Below are positions 57,301 to 64,000 of a stretch of 64,000 bases of DNA, one piece after another; position 1 is the stretch's first letter, and every line of letters begins with the position of its first letter. Made by a program: the position numbers and the translations under genes. Location of the stretch: assembly GCF_012295525.1 (NCBI RefSeq), contig NZ_CP051167.1, forward strand, positions 496,001 to 560,000. Direction: 5' to 3'. The DNA is from Oxynema aestuarii AP17 (GTDB taxonomy: Bacteria; Cyanobacteriota; Cyanobacteriia; Cyanobacteriales; Laspinemataceae). The notes beneath the pieces were generated by a model. It was not told where the DNA came from. It searched no databases and saw only the letters and a list, made by a program, of their open reading frames with translations.

Positions 57301-59783
57301 ATATTGACAAAATTGATCGCCAACCCGTCCCCATGACCGTCATCGCGCAAGTACGGGTAAATCCGCATTAATAAATTGGTGTGGGTCTGTTCTAAGTAAA
57401 CCTCTCGTTCGATCGGACGCTCCGTTTCCAAAACCATTTGCAACAGGTCGATCAAGTCCGGACAATCGAGATTATGAGTAATGTGCTGAATCGGTCGGTC
57501 TACATCCGTCGCCACTAAATTCACTGCGGGGGTGGCGGCGGGAGTAAACTTACGAACGCGCAGGTGGCGGTCTAAAAAGATCACCCCAATTTCGCTACTG
57601 CGCAGTAAGTTGTCGATGTCGTTGGTCAGTTCGGTCAGTTCGCGAATTTTCGTCTGATACTCGGTATTAACTGTATATAGCTCTTCGTTAACCGAATGCA
57701 GTTCTTCATTGGTACTTTGTAGCTCTTCGTTCGAGGCCAGCAGTTCCTCGTTCGTCGCTTGCTGTTCTTCGTTGGTGGTTTCTAATTCTTCAATCGTCGC
57801 CTGCAAGTTTTCCCGGGTCTGTTGCAGTTCGTATTCTAAATCGACAATGCGTTGAGTCGCTTCCGCATCCTGTTGGAAAGTTTCAATCGGTCTGGGTAAG
57901 TTCGGACGATCTTCATTTTCGATCGCGAGCATGAAAAAATCATCCATGCGCGTGTCACCGCAATGGTAAGTGACTTCTAAGTTGACCGAGCGAATCACAT
58001 CCCCCTGATTGAAGTGGATGCTACCGTAAAGCACGGGTTTGCGCTCTCGCTTGGCCCGATGGAGGGCGGTATCGATCGGGAGGCGCAGTTCGTCGGGAAC
58101 TAAATCGGCAATCATCCGCGTCATCCCGCCTTCGGGAAATTCCATAATCTCTGCGGCGTCGGTGACCACGTGAAATAATTCCAAATTGTCATTGACGAGT
58201 AAGCAAGAACAATTGCGGCGTTTGGTGAAGGCGCTGAACGCACGGGTCAAAATCGGGTCGAATTGATGGGTACTGCGCCGTCCTGCAATCGGAGGGCGAG
58301 GGGTGAGGGGGACGGTATATTCTAAATTTTGCGTGAGAATGGGTAAACGCACGTTGCGCCGTTTTTGATAAATTTTATATCTTTCATACAGGGGACTGAA
58401 TTCTTCTAATAAGTCTCCCGGAGTTTCGGCAGCGCCTAGAAATAAAACCCCCTTGTGCATCAGCGAAAAGTGCAACATTCGCATGACGTGCTGTTGCAAA
58501 GTCGGCTGCATGTAGATGAGGACATTGCGGCAACTAATCAGGTGCATTCGCGTAAATCCGGCATTTTTCGCCAAGTTGTGGGGGGCGAAAATGATGTTTT
58601 CGCGCAGGCTGCGGGTAATGTGGAAATGGCGATCGCGGAAGGTAAAATATTTTTCCAGTCGTTGGCGGGACAAGTCGATGGCAATACTTTCGGGATAAAC
58701 CCCTTCGGCGGCTTTCGCCAAGGCGGTACTGTCGATATCGGTGGCAAAGATTTTGACGCTGAGATGTTTTCCCAAACGGGCGATCGCTTCGTCGAGGACG
58801 ATCGCCATCGAATAGGCTTCTTCCCCAGTCGCACAGGCAGTCACCCACACCCGCAATTGTTGCCCGTTCTCCAGGGCTCCGACCAGTTCCGGTAAAACTT
58901 CTTCTTCGAGATATTCCCACGCTTCCGGATCGCGGAAAAACCGGGTCACGCCAATCATTAAGTCGTCTCGTAACAGTCCCCGTTCTTCCTCGGAAATTCT
59001 CAAATAATCAATATATTCGTCGAGTAAGTTGTAGCCACTCAACGAACATCGGCGGTAAATTCGGCGGCTGAGGGTGTTGGTTTTGTAGTAAGAAAAGTCC
59101 AGTTTTTCATATTGGTTGAGAATTTGAACGATCGCCCGCAGTTTATCCGATTCGATTTCCGGGAGGAGGGTGTCCGGTTGGGCCGTCCCGGAATGTTTCA
59201 TAGTAATAATTTCGTAGATGGTTTGGGCGATCTCTTGAGGCGGTAAGACGCGATCGACGATCCCCGTGGCGATCGCACTTTGAGGCATTCCATCGAATTC
59301 TGCGGTGGTCGGCGACTGCACGAAGGTCAATCCCCCCGCTTCGCTAATACTCTGTAGCCCCCGGCTACCGTCGCTTCCCGTTCCCGATAAGACGACCCCC
59401 ATAGCGCGATCGCCTCGATCTTTGGCCAAGGAATCTAAAAAAATATCGATGGGAAAGTTTGGTTGCTGCCGGGGAAACTCATTTTGCTCGATTAATTTTA
59501 AGGTTCCATCTTCGATAACTAAATTGTTTCTTGGGGTAATTAAATAAACAATATTTGGTTCGACTTTCATCCCATCTTGCACGCGCTTGACAATCATGCG
59601 CGTGCGCCGTTCTAATAATTCCTTCATCAAACTTTTGAAGTCTGGAGATAGGTGTTGCACGACGACAAAAGCCGCCCCACTTTCGGCAGGCATGTGGTCG
59701 AAAAACTCTTCCACGGCTCGCAACCCACCTGCGGAGGCTCCCACACCAATGACAAAGCAATGATTTTCAGCCGCTTCAGACAT
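54360..59783 (-). CDS. CheB-CheR-PAS-GAF hybrid histidine kinase with receiver domain
   Basis: An 1807-residue multidomain sensor. Order: CheB methylesterase (about 1-190; [10 protein letters not shown] with catalytic Ser, VVVQHLSPD with His, [13 protein letters not shown]); CheR methyltransferase (about 215-480; [23 protein letters not shown]); a PAS-like region (about 500-640); a Glu/Asn-rich coiled coil (641-714); PAS domains (about 730-1115); GAF (about 1128-1261). HisKA follows with [14 protein letters not shown], His near 1314, then HATPase_c ([15 protein letters not shown]) and REC with [14 protein letters not shown] near 1629. The end is helical. The family is widespread, often called CheB-CheR sensor kinases. 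No che operon is nearby, so a chemotaxis role is not implied. Confidence 0.93.
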   Translation of the reverse strand: MSEAAENHCFVIGVGASAGGLRAVEEFFDHMPAESGAAFVVVQHLSPDFKSLMKELLERRTRMIVKRVQDGMKVEPNIVYLITPRNNLVIEDGTLKLIEQNEFPRQQPNFPIDIFLDSLAKDRGDRAMGVVLSGTGSDGSRGLQSISEAGGLTFVQSPTTAEFDGMPQSAIATGIVDRVLPPQEIAQTIYEIITMKHSGTAQPDTLLPEIESDKLRAIVQILNQYEKLDFSYYKTNTLSRRIYRRCSLSGYNLLDEYIDYLRISEEERGLLRDDLMIGVTRFFRDPEAWEYLEEEVLPELVGALENGQQLRVWVTACATGEEAYSMAIVLDEAIARLGKHLSVKIFATDIDSTALAKAAEGVYPESIAIDLSRQRLEKYFTFRDRHFHITRSLRENIIFAPHNLAKNAGFTRMHLISCRNVLIYMQPTLQQHVMRMLHFSLMHKGVLFLGAAETPGDLLEEFSPLYERYKIYQKRRNVRLPILTQNLEYTVPLTPRPPIAGRRSTHQFDPILTRAFSAFTKRRNCSCLLVNDNLELFHVVTDAAEIMEFPEGGMTRMIADLVPDELRLPIDTALHRAKRERKPVLYGSIHFNQGDVIRSVNLEVTYHCGDTRMDDFFMLAIENEDRPNLPRPIETFQQDAEATQRIVDLEYELQQTRENLQATIEELETTNEEQQATNEELLASNEELQSTNEELHSVNEELYTVNTEYQTKIRELTELTNDIDNLLRSSEIGVIFLDRHLRVRKFTPAATPAVNLVATDVDRPIQHITHNLDCPDLIDLLQMVLETERPIEREVYLEQTHTNLLMRIYPYLRDDGHGDGLAINFVNIDEIKRVQQALEQRTEELEMLYGTSPIGLALIDSDYRFVRINEVMAQINGLSAEDHLGKTIGELLPKLAPSVEPLLAQVLESNEPIRNLEVRGTTPAEPELMRDWIASYLPVELADGRRAVNAVVVDVTELKQTQAALRQSQERLQDLMRSSQTILLSCEPEPNYPIKFISENVEQVLGYSARAFVETAEFWIEHIHPDDRDRILAGFKYLGDDRSYSHEYRLRAADGSYRWFFAQMRLMENGDGSDRECVGYLVDISDRKEAEQLLEQQIQRERLVQQISNEIRKSLDPQQIFETAVKWIGQTFQVDRCVLHVYRGDGTDEDLTEALPIVAEYLNGEVPSARGISFPTFGNPPFETLLARDTPEASLRDRAIACDAIADDPLFAPQLALYQQLAIVSMLAIRTSYQNQTNGAISLHHCKTRRHWTEPEIEMLEAVAAQVGIAIAHAQLLQEARQRQQTLAHQNLALEEASQQAQAASRAKSEFLANMSHEIRTPMNAILGFSDLLHVLLQDPQGKSYLQLIQSNGRMLLTLIDDILDLSKVEAGQLKLLYEPVNLHHLLEDIKQIFAQRAAQKGLAVILNIADSLPRQISIDEIRLRQILFNLLGNAVKFTEEGKIEIGVRDYPVLEAENEPDEPARIEDNGGDRDEQFGLEITIADTGIGLSPEEQTIIFDPFQQVRGNSNRKYGGTGLGLTITRRLTEMMGGQISVDSEVNKGSTFTLRFPHLRVLPENAIVASKPVEPISLKELPPLSILIVDDVESNCELLCAYLEDSPHQILTAQNGTTALEIARSHHPDLIFLDLVMPPPGGKTVLKTLKQDERTRDIPVVMVTASIQEKDLQELQPLTQGFLRKPVSRTEITRELQRLFGQQTALPSESLPIPEAAIALSEEALRKLPELLTLLQQEEEQVWQSLHRTLALDRVRVFTAKLQRWASEYECPQLQAYVSTLSEQITGFDLVNLPKTLAAFPQVKKQLEKLLDR

Positions 59784-60388
59784 CTGCTTTACCCCTCAGA
59801 TTCTCTATTTAGTGATAACTTTTTTGATTTGTAACTGGGAGATTATTGTTTAATTATATATTTTTTATCTCAAACATCAAGGCGATTCGGTTCCCCTCAA
59901 AACCCGATCGACAATTAATGAGATATTGAGGAATTCAACTGTTTTCGCCATCGATCGATTTACCAAAAATTATTTTTGATTTGTATAAAGGCGACGAAAT
60001 GCTTTTTTGCGCGGCTTGTCCGATCGCCAAATCTAAATAATTCTCTTCGGTTTCCAGCTATGAAAATTCCAAATTTTAATCATTTCCCTTTTTCAGGCAA
60101 TGACAGACGGGCAACCTAACCCTCATGCAAAAAGGGATGTATTGATGGGCTCGATTAAGAACTAGACGATCGCAGAACTTCGATCGCCACTCCCAAACGA
60201 CGAAAACAACGATCGAACGCCAAAATTGAAAACGACCGAATCGAAACTACGCATCGGTGCTAAACCCGCCGTTCGCGAAGTCGCTCCCTTGGACGATCGC
60301 CGCTTACAAAAATCGCCGATCGCCCGAACCGAATCCCCCTCACGATCGCGATCGCGCCCGGGACTCTCGATCGGCTTGCTAAACCAAT
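59784..60388. other. 605-bp intergenic region
   Basis: Between two minus-strand sensor genes. It is AT-rich near 59820-59880 and GATCGC-rich at 60180-60360. No gene or convincing terminator was seen. It probably carries the promoter of the CheB-CheR gene. Confidence 0.5.
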
Positions 60389-62902
60389 TTAACTGTGGCG
60401 ATCTTGCGGATAAAGGGGGAGCACGATCGCAAATTCGGTTCCTTCTCCCGAGGTGCTGTGACATTCCAAGCGCCCTTGGTGTTGGTTGACGATCGTCGAA
60501 TAGGCGACCGATAAACCCATTCCGGTCCCTTTTCCCACGGGTTTGGTAGTGAAGAACGGATCGAAGACGCGATCGCGCACCTGCGGGGGAATTCCCAAGC
60601 CATTATCGCGAATGCGGATTCGAGCGTAAGCGCAGCGATCGCCGCCATTGCCGATCGTCCCGGTCGCCATCGTAATCTGAGGGATCCACGATTCGCTCTC
60701 CCCGCTTGCTTCCGGCGACGGGCGATCGCGCGATCGCCGCTCCCACGCCTCCTCTAACGCATCGATCGCGTTCGACAAAATATTGACAAAGACCTGATTG
60801 ATCTCACTGCCGTAACATTCCACCCGAGGCAATTCGCCGTATGCTTTCACCACCTCGATCGCTCGGCGGCGATCGCCCCCTTGCAAGCGATGTTGCAACA
60901 CCAGCAAAGCGCCGTCGAGTCCTTCGTGCAGGTCCACCTTCTTATATTCCGCCTCGTCCAGTCGCGAGAATTGCCGCAACGATTTAACGATCTTGCCAAT
61001 GCGATCGGCGCCACTTCGCATCGATTGCAACAAGCGGGGGAAATCCTCGCGCACGAACGCCAAATCCATATCCGCGATCCAATCGCGAATCAACGCCGGA
61101 GGTTCCGGATAAGTCGATTCGTAAAGGGCGAGCAATTCGAGTAATTCTTGAGCGTACTCGTTCGCCGCCATCGCATTGCTGTAAATAAACCCGACGGGAT
61201 TGTTAATTTCGTGGGCGACCCCCGCCACCAGTTGACCCAAGCCCGCCATTTTTTCGTGATGGACGAGCTGAGTTTGGGCGAGTTTGAGTTCTTGCATCGC
61301 CAATTCCAGTTGTTGGGCCTTTTCCCGGGCGATCGCCTCGGAATAGCGCAGGGCCGCTTCCGCTTCCTTGCGTTTGGTAATATCGAAAATTGCCCCATCC
61401 AACCACTGGAGCTCTCCAGAGGGCGCAAAACTTCCCTGACCCTTCTCGGAAACCCAGCGAATCGTCCCGTCGGCAGTGATAATGCGATATTCGAGCAAGT
61501 AGGGAACGCGATGGGAAATGGCGTTGTGGACATCCCGTTCGACCCAATCGCGATCGTCCGGATGGATGAGACTGGTAAACGATCGCTGCTGGTTGTCGAT
61601 AAAATCGGCGGCGGGATAACCGCAAATCTGCTCGATCTCGCCACTGATAAACTCCATCGTCCATTGGCGATCGCACGCACAGCGATAGACCGCCCCGGGG
61701 ATGTTCGCCACCAGGGTTCTAAACTGTTCTTCGCTGGCGCGTAGGGCTTCTTGGGCGTGCTGGCGATCGCTCACGTCGCGAAAACTCCACACCCGACCGA
61801 CAATTTCATCCCCGACCCGACAGGGATGGGAATAACGCTCGATCGTGCGGCCATCTTTCAAGGTGAGGATGTCAAAGGTTTCCGCCTCCGGGGTTTTCAG
61901 ATGCGCCGTATTTTGTAAAAAGCCATCGCGATCGCCCAATTGGGCCAATACCAGCGCCAACACTGCCGATTCGTCCTCGCGATCGAATGCCATGTCCGGC
62001 GGGCAGCACATTTCGACTAACTTGCGATTCCAATTGGTGAGGTTTCCCTGACTGTCTACCGCTAAAATCCCGTCGGCGGTGGATTCAAAGGTAGCCCGCA
62101 GCAATCCCATCGAGTTTTCGAGGGAGGATTGGGCCAAGTAACGGGCGGTAATGTCGTTGAGAATCCCCGCCGTTCCTAAAATCGAGCCGTCGGGCGCGCA
62201 GTACAATTGGGCGTGAACTTCGCACCAGCGCACCTGACCTTGGTTCGTGAGCCATCGAACTTGATAGCGGCTGGAGGCTTCGGTTCGTGCGAATAATTCT
62301 TTTAATTTGCGTTCGTGGCGATCGCGATCGTCGGGATGGACGAACTGCCCCGAAGGTTTTCCCACGCTCTCTTCCAGGCTAAATCCGGTCAGTTGTTCCC
62401 ACGCGGGATTGAGGAAGGTCCAATTCAATTCGCAATCGGTTTGAAAGATTCCTTCTCGGACATGTTGGACGAGCGATCGATATTGCGCTTCGCTTTGTTT
62501 GAGATTTTCGAGAATCTGCTTGCGTTCGATCGCGTAGCGCAACGATTGCGCTAAGATCGGTCCGTTCACCTGATTTTTTTCTAATAAATCTTGTGCGCCC
62601 AAGCGTACTGCCTCTAGAGCCAACTCGCGATCGTCGAGACCCGTCAATACGACGATCGGCAGGTGAGACGCCGAGGACAGCGCTTTGTGAATGGTCTCTA
62701 ATCCTTGGGTATCCGGGAGGTGAAGGTCGAGTAAAATCGCGTCGAATCGGTTTCGATTTAACGAGGCGATCGCCTGTTTCCAAGTAGGAACCCAACCCAA
62801 CTCCAGATTTGCTCCTCTCGAATTCTCCACGCTCTCTCGAACTAACTCGGCGTAGAGTGGGTCATCTTCTACTAATAAAACATTGAGCTTTGAATTATTC
62901 AT
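60389..62902 (-). CDS. REC-PAS-PAS-PAS histidine kinase
   Basis: An 837-residue sensor kinase. The receiver domain (about 7-125) has [12 protein letters not shown], phospho-Asp in [11 protein letters not shown] and TGLDD. Three PAS domains follow (about 140-265, 275-385, 400-520), with [13 protein letters not shown] and HPDDRD signatures of the S-box type and PAC motifs. HisKA carries [16 protein letters not shown] with His near 562. HATPase_c includes [17 protein letters not shown] and [11 protein letters not shown]. The kinase is intact. The receiver at the N-terminus is unusual but common in cyanobacteria. It is upstream of the CheB-CheR gene, same strand, with 605 bp between. Confidence 0.93.
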   Translation of the reverse strand: MNNSKLNVLLVEDDPLYAELVRESVENSRGANLELGWVPTWKQAIASLNRNRFDAILLDLHLPDTQGLETIHKALSSASHLPIVVLTGLDDRELALEAVRLGAQDLLEKNQVNGPILAQSLRYAIERKQILENLKQSEAQYRSLVQHVREGIFQTDCELNWTFLNPAWEQLTGFSLEESVGKPSGQFVHPDDRDRHERKLKELFARTEASSRYQVRWLTNQGQVRWCEVHAQLYCAPDGSILGTAGILNDITARYLAQSSLENSMGLLRATFESTADGILAVDSQGNLTNWNRKLVEMCCPPDMAFDREDESAVLALVLAQLGDRDGFLQNTAHLKTPEAETFDILTLKDGRTIERYSHPCRVGDEIVGRVWSFRDVSDRQHAQEALRASEEQFRTLVANIPGAVYRCACDRQWTMEFISGEIEQICGYPAADFIDNQQRSFTSLIHPDDRDWVERDVHNAISHRVPYLLEYRIITADGTIRWVSEKGQGSFAPSGELQWLDGAIFDITKRKEAEAALRYSEAIAREKAQQLELAMQELKLAQTQLVHHEKMAGLGQLVAGVAHEINNPVGFIYSNAMAANEYAQELLELLALYESTYPEPPALIRDWIADMDLAFVREDFPRLLQSMRSGADRIGKIVKSLRQFSRLDEAEYKKVDLHEGLDGALLVLQHRLQGGDRRRAIEVVKAYGELPRVECYGSEINQVFVNILSNAIDALEEAWERRSRDRPSPEASGESESWIPQITMATGTIGNGGDRCAYARIRIRDNGLGIPPQVRDRVFDPFFTTKPVGKGTGMGLSVAYSTIVNQHQGRLECHSTSGEGTEFAIVLPLYPQDRHS

Positions 62903-63844
62903 CGCGATCGCCGATTGACTTTATCCCCATACCGCTCTATTCAAGCACCGTTCGCGCTCGTCGATACTCAAACTTAATCTCAATATTATAAGCGTTACTC
63001 TCCGGTCACACCCAAGATTTCACCTTCAGCACGCCTGGTATTCAAGAGGCGATCGATCCCCTGCATTTCCTTCGCTCATTTCGTTACCAGCCCCTCGATC
63101 GCCAAGGTCGAAAATGCCTCGGCATCCTGCGGTTCTCTCCGATTTAACTTTTCTTTTCTTCCCTCGCCTTTTCCCAAGTCTCTCCGAAGGGCAATCTTGT
63201 ATTTTTCAATAAATAACGATTTATTATTATTGACATATTTGAGATCGATGGGTTCTGCTCGACGGTAAGCCACGACGCTCGAAATATCGATTGTTTGGGC
63301 AAAAAGTAACTCCTACGAGCCGCAGGCTCTCTTTTTATAGCACGCTTGGGTCTGTCGATCTTCCGGAGAGTTGGCGAGTCACTTTAATATTTTATTGTTA
63401 AAAGAGCGGATCGAATTTCAAGACGATTTCGGTATAGATTTTTAAAATTTTGCGATACTTCAATTATTAAGAATACTTTTGGTTTGTTTTTATCGATAAA
63501 AAAATAGCTTTTAACTCTCTAATAATTTAATTTATTTTGAATTTTGTATTGTCCGCAAATTGAGGTTTTATATCTTTGACATTTTAAGTTCCGACTCTCT
63601 GGTTGAACTTCAAAGCTATTATTTCTAATCTTTAAGACGGGAACTATAGGTTTGATTAAAACAAGATTTTCTCTCAAAGAAAAACACGATTTCACTCTCG
63701 TAAATTCCCATCAATTTTTATTACGACTCTGACGAGGGCGAAAAGTTTCCCGAAGAAATGAGGATTTTATCCAGGCGATCGCCGCCCTCCACAAAAGGGG
63801 TAAAATATCCGTAAAAATGAATGGCAACATTCTCGGGAGGACGG
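62903..63844. other. 942-bp AT-rich intergenic region
   Basis: No credible gene is seen; a 65-codon minus-strand frame at 63076-63273 is Lys/Arg-rich and has no coding support. An orphan terminator-like hairpin lies at 63317-63336. The stretch 63400-63700 is strongly AT-rich, as in long promoters or leader regions. Confidence 0.5.
63317..63336 (+). terminator. Terminator-like hairpin without an assigned gene
   Basis: GAGCC-GCA-GGCTC followed by TCTTTTT. The stem is 5 bp and the T run is immediate. No plus-strand gene precedes it within the intergenic region, so a small RNA is possible. Confidence 0.45.
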
Positions 63845-63928
63845 ATGAAGCAGGAAACTCTCAAGGGCGAATCTTGGGAAAGCAGCACCGTGTCCGTTGG
63901 GGTCGGTGTCTGGAGGATGTCACAATAA
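63845..63928 (+). CDS. Possible 27-residue leader peptide
   Basis: MKQETLKGESWESSTVSVGV then GVWRMSQ. A GGGAGG Shine-Dalgarno lies 5-10 bp upstream of the ATG. It is very short and the codon pattern gives no support beyond the ribosome site. It may be a leader ORF for the gene starting at 63979. Low confidence. Confidence 0.25.
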   Translation: MKQETLKGESWESSTVSVGVGVWRMSQ

Positions 63929-63978
63929 TCTGTGGTAAGAATCTGTGGTAAGGCATTTAGAGGATCGTTAATAGATTG

Positions 63979-64000
63979 ATGGATATCATGCAGTTTTTCC
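63979..64000 (+). CDS. First codons of a gene, possibly CpcS/CpeS-type phycobiliprotein lyase
   Basis: ATG GAT ATC ATG CAG TTT TTC starts MDIMQFF and runs off the right edge. The opening matches the N-terminus I recall for the CpcS/CpeS family, usually followed by LSAGKW. Seven codons cannot prove identity. Confidence 0.25.

Noticed and set aside
63076-63273. 65-codon Lys/Arg-rich minus-strand frame
   Set aside because: Short, no homology recognised, no ribosome site.

Overview
The window is chromosomal DNA from a cyanobacterium. Three lines of evidence support this: the octamer GCGATCGC (HIP1) occurs throughout; several genes belong to cyanobacterial or plastid families (PAP/fibrillin, Tab2/Atab2-like, EGY-type site-2 protease, TrmFO); and giant Ser/Thr-kinase/AAA/histidine-kinase, CheB-CheR-PAS, NACHT and TPR-CHAT proteins are typical of large filamentous cyanobacterial genomes. 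Genus cannot be fixed from sequence alone. There are no rRNA genes, CRISPR arrays or prophage modules.

Layout. 0-5 kb: edge of ribD, an MscS channel, a TSUP permease and a decayed solitary tnpB transposon. 5-11 kb: a PAP/fibrillin protein, a small conserved protein, an aldo/keto reductase divergent from an NTF2-like protein, and a stand-alone groL with a perfect CIRCE operator. 11.6-19 kb: a 1243-residue RTX surface protein, tRNA-Thr(CGU), three small conserved genes and a four-repeat peptidoglycan-binding protein. 19-22 kb: an SsuABC/TauABC/NrtABC-type ABC transporter whose three genes lie in alternating orientations around an intergenic region with a long inverted repeat and four tandem repeats. 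22-24 kb: a NACHT NTPase with a membrane domain.

25-31.6 kb holds the clearest event in the window. A trifunctional Ser/Thr kinase-AAA-GAF-histidine kinase gene is split by a complete 1176-bp IS4-family element. The 13-bp terminal inverted repeats and 9-bp target duplication are intact, and removing the element plus one duplication restores a 1795-residue frame. 31.9-36 kb: a TPR-CHAT protease-like gene followed in the same direction by a PD-(D/E)XK/DUF559-like gene. 36-53 kb is mostly housekeeping and metabolic: a membrane protein, a degenerate MBL-fold protein divergent from a site-2 protease, trmFO, a membrane-anchored kinase, a GT39-like glycosyltransferase, an AAA-GGDEF cyclase, a thioesterase, an acyl-CoA dehydrogenase homologue, a creatininase-family enzyme, mtnP, Tab2 and an unlisted 38-residue single-TM protein.

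53.5-63 kb is a sensory block, all on the minus strand: a REC-PAS protein, a 1807-residue CheB-CheR-PAS-GAF hybrid histidine kinase and a REC-PAS3 histidine kinase. The right edge may carry the first codons of a phycobiliprotein lyase gene. No wholly new multi-gene system can be demonstrated. The best candidates for follow-up are the TPR-CHAT/nuclease-like pair, the NACHT membrane protein, the ABC intergenic repeat region, the RTX surface protein and the small TM protein.
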